Assembly (NCBI GenBank): GCA_900239685.1
Contig: OENT01000070.1
Location: 1-64,000, forward strand
DNA length: 64,000 bases
Direction: 5' to 3'
From: Rotaria macrura
Lineage: Eukaryota > Rotifera > Eurotatoria > Philodinida > Philodinidae
Shown here one piece after another: positions 33,224 through 43,381 of the stretch. Position numbers and translations under genes: made by a program. Below the pieces are notes generated by a model. That model was not told where the DNA came from. It was given only the letters and a program-made list of their open reading frames with translations, and did no database searches. How positions within the stretch are numbered: the first letter of the stretch is position 1; each line of letters begins with the position of its first letter.

Positions 33224-34914
33224 GTGGATAAAATATTGTTGACAATAAAAAGATTTTTTTAAGAGGAATTTCAGTAATAATAGAGTAGAGTGTTGTCTTC
33301 CGATGATAGTAGTTGAACACTATAGAGAAAAGTGAATGAAAATAACATGAAATAACGGGAAATATACATGGTGGCCTTTCTTTGTTTTTTTTTCTGCGTT
33401 CAAGCATATCCGGTGATGAGAAAATTATCAGTGCTTTTTGTCTGTCTCGACTTTGTCTAGTAATTTCAAAACTTATTCCACTACGATAATGAGTTTGATA
33501 GCTAATTTTTTATTCATTTTATTTTCATTTATTAATTAGAGCACATTTTCAACAAGTGTTATCTGTCCATATCTATAGTATACTCAAATGCATGAAGAAT
33601 AGAATGTAAAACTAATTACTTTAATATTATACTTAACACAGAGAGAACGCCTACGTAAAACAGTATAGTAAAAAGCAAATGTGTGTAAAGTAAAGAAACG
33701 TTGCTTCTAACCGTCTATGTTCTCGATGCATTTATCATCAGTCATTGTTAGTGCATGAGTACTATCAAATCGAATCAAGTATAATGCATGGTCGAGGAAG
33801 AACAAGAAGAAATAAATTTGATTCCTTGTTTCTTTTCACAGATAGAACAGAAAAGTAATCCCTATGCAAAATCTCATATACTGCATCACTCAACACTAGC
33901 TCACATTTTACTTTCTTCATGTTGAATCGAGACAGATTTAGATAAATTTCATGAAATCAAGACAAAATAAGCATTGGAAAAACAACATGTAGAAAACACT
34001 CATTAAGATGTGGAATTCAGCAGTTGTTATTAAGCAAATGAAATCCTACTCATAAACTTTACATTTGATAGACACGTATGAATCTATATATATATATATA
34101 TATAGCATGGTAGAAGACAAGAATACGAGATAAAGTCATCGTTTGCCGACTTTCCTATATCATAATATCTTATTGCTTTTAACCAACATAGAAGATTTAT
34201 TTTATTAAAACTGCTCGTTATTGATAAAAATATCACATGTTTTTAAAGTACTTCTTCTTCTTCTTCTGCTAGTAAAAAACTAATCGTAATCAAGATAGCA
34301 TACCAATAAAAGAATCAAAATCTACTCGATTTGATAATGAATAATAGAGTAATGTATAGAATGTTGCACAAATGTCATGAATGTATTGCCTCTGCAGGCT
34401 GATTTAATCATTAATTCGATTTATTATACGAGACTGGTCATTATCTTCTATGCTAGATTTCTTTTTTTTTCTTCGGCTCTTTTTTTCTATTCTTCTTGAG
34501 TAATTTTTTCCTTCTTTTCCATCAAACTCTGATGGATTGAGTGACGATATGTTATCAATGAAATTTTTTCCGACTGACAACATTTTTTTTCCTTTAATAG
34601 TTTGTGTTCTGATGAAAGTGTCGTTACAAAGAGCAAATTGAAATCATGTAAAACTAATTCTTCGAGTGATTAACTTTGATAGAGATAAGAACCAATTATT
34701 CTATGATAAATTATTTTGAAACTTATGAATAATTATGTCTTGTAATAGTTATTATTTGTAGAAGATTATTTTACTTAAAGATAGTCTACATATACATATC
34801 TCATCAATCCGTAAATTGTTCATATTGGCGATTGCTGTACGTGTTGTTCGAATTGCATATAATTATAGACGCGAGTAGGCGGAGAAGAAAGATCGAAACA
34901 CGACAACGACGACA

Positions 34915-34976
34915 TACATACATACATACACACACACACGTATATATATATATATATATATATATATCTATATATT
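34915..34976. repeat. ACAT/CA/TA microsatellite
   Basis: A compound simple repeat: (ACAT)n then (CA)n then (TA)n within 62 bp, in the spacer before the zinc-finger gene. Confidence 0.8.
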
Positions 34977-35280
34977 GCCACAATCCGTCACTCTGCTTAA
35001 TGGGTTACGTAAATGCTGACACATACACTTGCACTACCTGTCATCCTTATGTCTATTGACATAAAACAATACGAACGAAATTATGTAAAATGGTAGTCTT
35101 CGTCATCGGCTTCATCTCCGACCGCATGAGTATATTGCTCGGTCTGGTTACACTTACCGAAGCTAATCAAACTGACGAAAAGAGAGAGAGAGATGAATGT
35201 TTGCCCTCAAAATGCCAGAAATCAGGTTCGTCGCATCACACGCATATATGATGCAACATATATCTACCTATCTATACTAC

Positions 35281-35289
35281 ATATACAAC

Positions 35290-35341
<52 letters not shown>

Positions 35342-35435
35342 TACGTGTACATGTGCATATACATATATGTATATCTATATATATATATATATATGCATAT
35401 GTATATATTTATATATACGTATATATATATACATG
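35281..35435. repeat. TA/TACATA microsatellite block
   Basis: A 155-bp imperfect TATA/TACATA repeat. Long ORFs appear in several frames on both strands, encoding only Tyr/Ile/Cys/His mixtures; none is a gene. Confidence 0.85.
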
Positions 35436-35625
35436 TATACATGCTTCCCTCTTCGTATTGTAGTGTAAATGCAAGTCGATTGAAGGATGTAAAAATTTGT
35501 ATCTTTCTTCGCATTGCTTAACTTGTTTTACTACTCATGAATACCATCGTTATAGAAAAACAACTTCCGTAAGTTGAATGTTCTCCGTAATTAAAATTTA
35601 TTCTTTTATTTGAATTTTCTTAAAG

Positions 35626-37022
35626 ATCAGCTTCAACAGAACCAGCTAAATTAATTCATATATGTAGTCAATGCACACGAACATTTAAAGATATAAACAA
35701 TTTTCGCGAACACTTATTTCAAGAACATGGTGAACTCGGTGTTAATGTACGACAATGTCATCTGTGTTCATATGCAACTTTACTTAAATCAAAATATGAT
35801 TGTCATATAGTATGATTTTTGTTTTTCTTATAATTAAGTTTGTGGGACACATATATCTTGTCGAAGAGAATAGCGGTTCTAAGTTTTCATTTGAAACCTA
35901 TCGATTCCCTTAATACACATTTTGATGCGTGTTAGGACATAATGAATAATGGTAATAGTCTCATTTCATTAAGTATTTGTAATAATAGAGCGGACTATTT
36001 AAATTCCACGTACAACGAAAATGAAAATAAAACAGCTAAATTACACAGGGTACTCAATAAAGAAGCATACAGTTGATTCACCTTAGAACAGTAAAAATGA
36101 AAAGGTAAACCGTTCCTCTCACTCACCATTCATAAGCAAAGAACTATCGCTATGGAGAGATTTTATAAGATATATTGTGTATTACAATACATGAACCGAA
36201 AGGGACAATGCCATCAATGTTAGTTTTTACTTGTAGAGATGTCATTTGAATAATCGTGTTCTTCGATGTCAAAAATGCAATTATTCGACGATTAATATCA
36301 GGTACAACAACTTTTTGTTTTCAGTTGAAGAAAAAGTAGAATGTATTTTATAAGATAAGTTTGTAATAATAATAATAATTCTAAAAGTATTTTCTCTAAC
36401 CTGGATAAACGAATTTCTCTCACCTATCTCTTGAATATTCTTAAATTCTTAATTAATGCATATTAATTTTGCTGTCATAGGCATATGTCGAAGCACGAAC
36501 GTCAACACACTGTATCTCATGTTGTTAATACTACTATATCAGAAGCAAAACGGGCTCGAGCTGGGAATATCACTACGACTTGTTCAATGGGCATCAATAA
36601 AGATGAAATGATCAAGGGAAATGATGATAAGTCGAACTTCTCGACTTGCTTTCTGACGGACAAAATTTTGATTCGTGATGAGAAAAAAACTCTTGAGTAA
36701 GCTTTTTATTTAATACAATAGTATCATTTTTATTTTATTTGTTTCATTTTATTTTTCGTATTACAATAGTGATTCACAAAATTCTCGTGCAAATAGTAAT
36801 TGTTCAACAGATGAGTCGAATCATACTCCTTGTTCTCATCAGAATAGTCTTATTTCATTGCGTACAAATGTTTGGACGTTACTTCGAATGTTACTTCCAC
36901 AATTATCACTTTATGATCCGTCAACATCAATGGTCGATTATGAATCAGATCATTCAATCGATCGGCTTGTGGCCAATCTTATACAAATACCATCATTTTA
37001 TAAACCATACCCATCTATATGA
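35626..37022 (+). CDS. C2H2 zinc-finger protein, 5' end incomplete
   Basis: Four exons join in phase (35626-35809, 36237-36301, 36481-36696, 36770-37022). The first begins with one base of a split codon, so an upstream exon with the start codon exists but was not identified. There are three classical fingers: CSQC-x12-H-x4-H, CHLC-x12-H-x3-H (its last His is encoded across a splice) and CQKC-x12-H-x3-H. Fingers 2 and 3 have C-x2-C-x-Y (CSYAT, CNYST), as in REST-type fingers. About 155 residues of Ser/Asn-rich sequence follow, with a hydrophobic patch (VWTLLRMLLPQLSLYD) near the end, a possible cofactor-binding helix. It is probably a nuclear DNA-binding protein. No linker of the TGEKP type is present, so it is not a typical KRAB/ZNF array. 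AATAAA lies at 37232-37237. Confidence 0.75.
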
Positions 37023-37231
37023 AAAATGCTTTTTTCGTTCTCATTTTACTGTTGTCTTACACACAAACACACACACACACACGACACAAATTATCCTTAT
37101 TGGGTTATGCTTCACATTATTAGGGAAGCTTGTTAATATAGGAGATAAAAAATATGATTTTGGATCGATCAAGTATATATTAACGTTGACCTTGAGAGTT
37201 AATTTTATTTGTACAGATTCCCATACAAATC

Positions 37232-37237
37232 AATAAA
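37232..37237 (+). promoter_or_regulatory. Polyadenylation signal of the zinc-finger gene
   Basis: AATAAA, 210 nt after the stop codon on the same strand. Confidence 0.45.
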
Positions 37238-40137
37238 AGTTATTATCGAAGAAATTCGGATAAACATAAAACAATTATTTTAATTATTTTCTGAATTCAA
37301 GTCAATATTTTCGAGAATGTATCTATTACGTCTAATCATCGAATGAAGTACTTCTAATAGGTTCATAATCACATCCCCTATGACTTGTATTTGATTTCAA
37401 TATTAATTAAAAATGATAGGATGAGCCTACTGGAAATATTTTGGCAAGAGACGAGTGCTTCATTTTTCTTACCAAAGAAAGAAATTGCGGTTTTATGCCT
37501 TTTTTTAATGACGATAAAGCATGGAACGGTAAAATTCTAGCATTAATGTAAGTGTTAATACACTCATCTACACGTGCATAGCAAGAAATTCAATTATTTT
37601 TCACAAGAATGCGATTTATTTGATCAAGACATCGTGATTCAAGGTTTTTTAAATTCACATTTAAAACACGTAATAGAAAAGAAAAAAAGTCGACCAGTAA
37701 AAATAATTTAAGTCTTTTTGGATTGAATAAATGAACTATAGTTATTTTTTGTTGTGAAGAAACTTTTTTTTTGCGCACGATATTGTTTAGAAAAGCCGTC
37801 GTTTGTGCATCATTAATTGTTAATGAATAAAGTTATTACCTGAAAAATCAATGAAAATAGTTCAAAGAGTAAAATTTCGCGTTTGATTAACACGCAAATT
37901 ATAGCTTGAATATAAAAATTTGAAAATATCTTCGTATGTTTTGAATTTAAGATAATATAATTGCACAAAGTGAATCTTGATTCATACGTGGATTGTATAT
38001 TGATAAAAACAATGAAAAATGAAATATTATTTTTATATAATACCTCTACCATCTAAATTTATTTCATAATTCTTAGTTCTAGACTTGAATTTTTCATTTG
38101 AAAGGCAGCAGAATGAAAAGATCATTTCACGTCGGCTACTGATAAATGTCGATATTAGTCATTTTTTCATAAAAAATTAGAAATCTTGATCGGAAGATAG
38201 CTTCGTCGATACATATGTCATATGAAAAAGAAATATACATCTTGTTCCATATTGTATTATATCGTTTGATCAGAGAAAAAATTTCTTAACTAAATGGATT
38301 GCTGTATTTCAATTTATAGATAAATTTATTAAAGCATGAACGATGATAACTAATCATCGGAGAGGAAATTCAAAAAAGCAACATCATTCTTTATCTGTCT
38401 TACCCTCACTACTAACGCTGGTTCTGATATCATCTAAAAATTAATTTCATTTCTGTTCTTCGAATTTGAACATTTGATTTTCGCGCCATGATCATAAGCA
38501 TGAACTGCTAAAGTTGTGAAATGAATTAATTAAATACGTCCATGGTTGTAAAATATTAATAATTTATTATTCCAAATGTGACTTGATTGATAAACCTACG
38601 ATACGTGAAATATTAATCATTAGGTTTTAGGGGGGGGGGGAAGAAACGAACTCCATCTTCTTCAAATCTCGAAGACCGGATGATTTTCGGTTCCGCTTCT
38701 TTTTTAAACAATGTTTCATCAAATGTTTCGGTGAGCACTCCTGAAAGAATTGAGGATGCAAATATTTCATGCATGAATCATTTTACATACATCGTGAGCG
38801 GCCATTTCTAATTGTAGTGCTCAGAAAATAAATAGGTGACATACATTTGAACCATCATAGTTTTACATCACATTATATTTTCATTACACTCAAGTTCATA
38901 ATCAATACGACTTTATTGTCCTTTTACATAAGCTAAAGACACTTTTCATAATATTACATGTCGACGCAGATAAGGACAAAATATATTGACGGTATGAGGG
39001 ATTCTAGGAAAAAAGTCTTCAATAAGTAAGCAGCTGCAAAGAAAAATAACCTGTGATTAAAGGAAGATTACGCAAATAACTTTATAATTTACTTCGGTTT
39101 ATGTTGATGTTCTTGATTTACTATGTTCTATTTTTTCCTCTTCATAATCGATTTTCAGATTTTCTAAGAACTTCTTTTATGTTGTCTTAACATCAACTAG
39201 CATACATAGATATATTCAGATTCATGCAAGTGGGAATCGAAAAATTCATGATGAATATCCGCAATTGCATGAAATCTATTATGGTACATAACTATCGTTC
39301 GATAGTAAGACATTTAATCCGCCTTTCTATTTCAAAACTGCTGAACGGGATGTTGAAATATGCTATAGTATCTTTTCTTCGCATTATTTTAACCATTACA
39401 GAAGAAACTAATTATATATTAAGCTTGGAAGAAAAATAACATCACATTTTTATACGTCGCTTTTTAAACAAAATTATGTGTAAAGCAAAAATATACTGAC
39501 CATTGTAATGATTTTGTCACACTAGACTGAATTTTCATCACGTTTTATGCAATATACAGTTTTACAAATGTAATCTATGTCAATATCAAATGTATGCAGA
39601 TGGATAAATGGGAATGTCCTTGTTTTATTCACTTGCTACTATCAGTTTTACTTAAGATTTAGCGTTCTCGTGTTATGTATCTCTTTATGCATGAAATTCA
39701 TCGCTGTGATATGTACTCATTCAAATTCACTGACTTCCACACACCGATATCAGACTAACCAACGCTAAGAAAATTGAGTACAGTAGTTTGATACACACAT
39801 AGAGTCTCAAATGCGCAGTTATTCAGCAATATTTATACGTATAACAACAATCAAGTTTTTATCTAACTTCAAGCTTGTGTTGCAAACATGCCACTCCTCT
39901 ACCAACGATCTCATTCACAAGCATACGAGAATTGAGATCATTAGTGAAACTCTCATGTATACTATGACGAAATTTTGCATCGCATTGAACCATGCGCACT
40001 ACCCATCCAACCCAAATGTGATTTACGTGTCTAACGAACTAAAACTATCGAGCGAACGAGTCTAAGACAATCGGAAAAGAATTGCGTCAGTTCATTATTA
40101 AGATTGTGAGAACACTGATCACAATGAATAGTGGTGT
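37238..40137. other. Intergenic, no gene supported
   Basis: About 2.9 kb. A run of G (about 38631-38640) stands in A+T-rich DNA. At 39224-39439 open frames exist in two registers on + (one reads HDEYPQLHEIYYGT), but no domain or splice pattern supports a gene. It could be a relic. Confidence 0.4.
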
Positions 40138-41300
40138 GTAGGAAACAGAGATCCGAAACTCGTCTCGTCTCGCATCGCGTCGTCACGAGGCGAGGCGAGT
40201 CGGGATTTCTTGCACCGCGGCGAGCACGAGTTGACTATGTAAATCGCCGAGTCGACTCGTCTATACTTAGAGTGTTATTTTTGATGAATAAATGGCAAAT
40301 TTTTAAGGATATCTTTCGGTTTTGTGAAATTATTTCTAAGCGTTTCGATTTACGGGGAAGTTTATGAAATCGGGACAATAAATTAGTGTGCAGAGTGTTT
40401 CCACAATCAGCTAAAAACAGAAAACTGTATGTCTCTAGAGTAACGAACAAATGAACTGATGCTTTTCGTGATGCTAGAGGATACTTCCAAAGTTCTATTC
40501 AAGTGATAGCAGCTTATTAACACACTTAAAATCTAGCATCATTTACTTGAACATGGAGTTTAATCTTTTTTCAACACATTTCTATCAGTCATCAACCACA
40601 AAACATAGAAACGTATCCTAAAGTTTATTCTAAAATTCCATTTTGTAGAGATTGTCAAGCTGATTATTTTGGTTCAGAAATTGTTCTATTGTCATCAAGA
40701 ACTGACGGTATCAGAGTCAAAGTACTAGAAAATATCGTGTGCTTTGACCAAGACTATTTGCCGTTCTCCAGTACTTTTACCCGGGTAACACCTTTTCTTG
40801 ATGAACATAGAACATCTGTTAACCAAAACGATCAGCAAAAGAGAGCTCTAAAAATATGGTTTGTTAGCAAGTTCTCGAATAGCGTTGCTATTTTGTTCTC
40901 TGTCCAGAGGAGTACTTAATCAAACTTTAACTAAGGCCCCTGATGTTTTCAGATCTTTTCAGTGCAAAAATATTTGAGTGGATTTTGCGAAGCTAGACAG
41001 AATAGAGAAAATTCAAGCATGAAAATAAAGTATTAAATAATTTTGAAAATCTAACAGCAGAGAAATTCATATCAGATTATAGAAACTCCAAATTTATAGT
41101 TTATCTTTTGCATAGAAATGTGAATTTTTCTCTTTTAAATAAGTGATAATAATTCTAAAAAAATGTTATTAAATATTTTACTGATGAATAAAAGCTTTGA
41201 CGTATCCTCTACCATCAGGATAAACTTAGTTCATTTGATCATAATCCTGTGCAGCTATGAAGTTTTCTTTTTCCTAGATGACTTTTATCACACTCTGGAT

Positions 41301-41579
41301 TAAGGATGGGAATTTATCGTTACCGACCAGTTACTTTTTCCTAGTAACTTCTTAAAACATCACTTGCTTTGATCGAATTTTGTCAAAGCACCACTTAATA
41401 AAGATAGGAGTTACTCGATAACTGGCAACTCCAAAATTCAAAAATGATTTTTTTCCCATTATTCCACCAGAGAAAGTCATAATTCGATGTTTTAAGAAGT
41501 TACTAGGAAAAAGTAACCAGTGACGCGGTAACTTTTGCCTAGCTGTTACGTTACCCGGTAACGGTAACTTCCCTCCGCT
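41301..41579. mobile_element. Nested fold-back MITE, 279 bp
   Basis: The ends read TAAGGATGGGAATTTATCG and, in reverse, AGCGGAGGGAAGTTACCG, both followed by TTACCG. An inner inverted repeat of over 30 bp is nearly perfect: AGTTACTTTTTCCTAGTAAC and CTTCTTAAAACATC pair with GATGTTTTAAGAAG and TTACTAGGAAAAAGTAAC. The flanks ACTCTGGAT (41292-41300) and ACTCTGGCT (41580-41588) match at 8 of 9 positions, as expected for an older hAT-type target duplication. It lies inside the 1865-bp hAT element, so it is an insertion into a transposon or part of its ancestral interior. Confidence 0.75.
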
Positions 41580-41842
41580 ACTCTGGCTGCATGTATATTT
41601 AATTATTGAATCTAGTCCAAGTATTACACTGATGTAGTTTCTCAGAGCATTTTTTATGCGCTCAGTAAAAATATGAATGATCTTTATTGATTTGATTCTC
41701 GTTAATATTTGTGTTCTTTGAACTTATTTAAATATATAAAATATTCTGTATTTGATTGTATAAAATAAAAACATGGTGGTTGCTATAGGTGATTGAAAAA
41801 GTACCAAAAAATAACAATTTTGTTATAAACTCTAGGCGAAGC

Positions 41843-41983
41843 GAGGCGGTGACGAGTCGGAGTCTGATAAGGCGAGGCGGCTATGAGCAACTCGCCAGCA
41901 TGACGAGGCGGTAACGAGTTGGAGTCTGACAAGGCGAGGCAGCTATGAGCAGCTAGCCAGCATGACGTGGCGGTGACGAGTCG
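41843..41983. repeat. 62-bp subterminal tandem repeat of the hAT element
   Basis: Two full units and a third partial one (starts 41843, 41905, 41967) share GGCGGTGACGAGTCGG, AGTCTGA-AAGGCGAGGC and GCTATGAGCA. The word GACGAG recurs. Such subterminal repeats are the usual transposase-binding sites of hAT elements; that role is inferred here. Confidence 0.75.
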
Positions 41984-42018
41984 CTTTTTTGATTGACTCG
42001 CAGATCTCTGGTAGGAAA

Positions 42019-42361
42019 ACTCTTATATGACTAAAATTCACTATTTGAAAAAATTGATCAGAAAAAAACTATTGGCGGAAAACTTTGTGATTTAAAGGTT
42101 GGCGATTGCATCCAAGATTTCAAGACTGCAATTGTTCTTTTTTGCTATCTCCAATCGATAGGCTGACAATTAAAAGAATAACAACTTGTGGAAAGCTTAA
42201 TAAGAATCTTTCCAATTATATATAAGCACAGCACAATACATGCATCTACAATGATATGCAGAATGTTTTAGAAATCCGTAGAAACGCATCACATGTAACT
42301 ACACGTTAGAAAGATTACAATGCATTACAAATAACCGATTGGTCGATCGAAACAATTGTGA
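42019..42361. other. 3' flank of the glycosyltransferase-like gene
   Basis: About 340 bp between the hAT element and the stop codon of the minus-strand gene. It probably holds that gene's 3' UTR. No clear AATAAA was seen on the minus strand. Confidence 0.4.
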
Positions 42362-43381
42362 TTAACACCAACTATTGTGCCTGTTCCATATTTGAGCTCG
42401 ACAAAATTTTGCTGAACGCATAATTTTGACGACGAATGGCCATAACTCAAATTTGACGTTTGCTTTGATCAATGCTGCCTTAATGGCACACTCAGCATGA
42501 TCGGCTCGTACACCACAAACATTAAGAGGTAGATTCGCAGCATAGCCAACACGCATGTAAATATCTGCTAAAGTTCGAGGAATAATCGCAAATAGATCCG
42601 ACAGTCCATGACTTGGCCCGTCACAATATGTTAGATTAGTACTCCAGGATACGTTGTAGCCCTGTGGAATCTCATCCAAGCATTCGTAGTACGGATTCAT
42701 AAGAATGCGATCATTTGGCAACTTATCTGGCAGCGGTAATGCTTTAACAAAATAAAGATCTGGCCGACTTCGAACAATAAAATCATATTTAACACCATTT
42801 TGTTCTTCTGCCTTTTCAATGTGTTGCAAGCAACGTTGCCATTTTGAGTAACCGACTCTGTCATCAACAGCACCAAGATGTTCTCCTGTTCGAATCCATT
42901 CAATTTTGTATGGGGAAAGATATTTTAATGCAATATCATATTTTTCTTGCGTATTATTTTCAACCATGGTCCAATGAATAAGTTCAGGGGCATTTTGAAG
43001 TTCAAGAACAACGAATAGGTCACCAACTAGTATGTTGAGCGCTTGTTGTTTGTAAGCGGTATACACCTCTTCTTTGTAGAGAGTTCTAGGAGCACCTGTC
43101 ATACAATGAGCAAAACGAAGTCTTGATTTGTTTTTTATGTTAACTGGTTGGTTTGAACAAGGGGGATAACTATTATGACAGACTAAAACGAGTATTATGG
43201 CAATGGTCTGTATAATACTAAATATTTTAAACCAATCAAACTCTTTCATAATATTTTTCCAATAAGTCAACGATAGCCGTTCGCCTAAGCATGACCATCT
43301 TAAATGGTACTCCATGAATTTTTCGCCTATAAATGTGTAGGTTGACGCCATTATAAACTGTAGAAGGAAAAACGATTTCAC
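42362..43381 (-). CDS. Type II membrane protein, glycosyltransferase-like
   Basis: Intronless, 339 codons from the first Met. The more likely start is the internal Met at 43249 (residue 45), which gives a short cytoplasmic MKEFDWFK, one membrane anchor (IFSIIQTIAIILVLV) and a lumenal domain, the classic Golgi glycosyltransferase layout. The lumenal part begins RLRFAHCMTGAPRTLY, has WIRTGEHLGAVDDRVGYSKW, the signature YDFIVRSRPDLYF, several Cys, N-x-S/T sites (NVSWS, NLTYC) and DHAECAIKAAL near the end. The FDFIxRxRPD block is common in putative glycosyltransferases of protists and invertebrates with unknown substrate. There is no canonical DXD besides the RPD. Lack of introns is unusual in this window and could reflect retroposition or transfer. 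Function is inferred. Confidence 0.7.
   Translation of the reverse strand: MKSFFLLQFIMASTYTFIGEKFMEYHLRWSCLGERLSLTYWKNIMKEFDWFKIFSIIQTIAIILVLVCHNSYPPCSNQPVNIKNKSRLRFAHCMTGAPRTLYKEEVYTAYKQQALNILVGDLFVVLELQNAPELIHWTMVENNTQEKYDIALKYLSPYKIEWIRTGEHLGAVDDRVGYSKWQRCLQHIEKAEEQNGVKYDFIVRSRPDLYFVKALPLPDKLPNDRILMNPYYECLDEIPQGYNVSWSTNLTYCDGPSHGLSDLFAIIPRTLADIYMRVGYAANLPLNVCGVRADHAECAIKAALIKANVKFELWPFVVKIMRSAKFCRAQIWNRHNSWC

Larger units (their letters stand above)
33224..35625. other. Divergent intergenic region with TA/CA microsatellites
   Basis: This lies between a minus-strand and a plus-strand gene and should hold both promoters and the missing 5' exon(s) of the zinc-finger gene. A strong acceptor (tttcctttaatag, ending about 34602) precedes an open piece reading LCSDESVVTKSKLKS and a GTAAAA donor, but its phase does not match the next known exon. 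TA/CA repeats lie near 34084-34104, 34915-34976 and 35281-35435. ORFs across them (Tyr/Ile runs) are artefacts. Confidence 0.5.
40146..42010. mobile_element. hAT-type non-autonomous element, 1865 bp, with perfect 8-bp target duplication
   Basis: The ends read CAGAGATCCGAAACTCG (left) and, in reverse, CAGAGATCTGCGAGTC (right). They are flanked by identical GTAGGAAA at 40138-40145 and 42011-42018. An 8-bp duplication and CA-G-G ends are hAT hallmarks. Subterminal regions are G+C-rich with GACGAG/CTCGTC words. On the right they form a 62-bp tandem repeat (units at 41843, 41905 and part at 41967). No transposase domain was found in any ORF, so movement would need a helper. A second MITE is nested at 41301-41579. 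The perfect duplication suggests a fairly recent insertion. Confidence 0.88.

Noticed and set aside
35193-35521. Overlapping ORFs of 60-90 codons on both strands
   Set aside because: They translate a TA/TACATA microsatellite into Tyr/Ile/His/Cys strings; every frame is open for the same trivial reason.
39224-39439. 71-codon ORF
   Set aside because: Another frame is equally protein-like, no domain is recognised and no splice partners were found.
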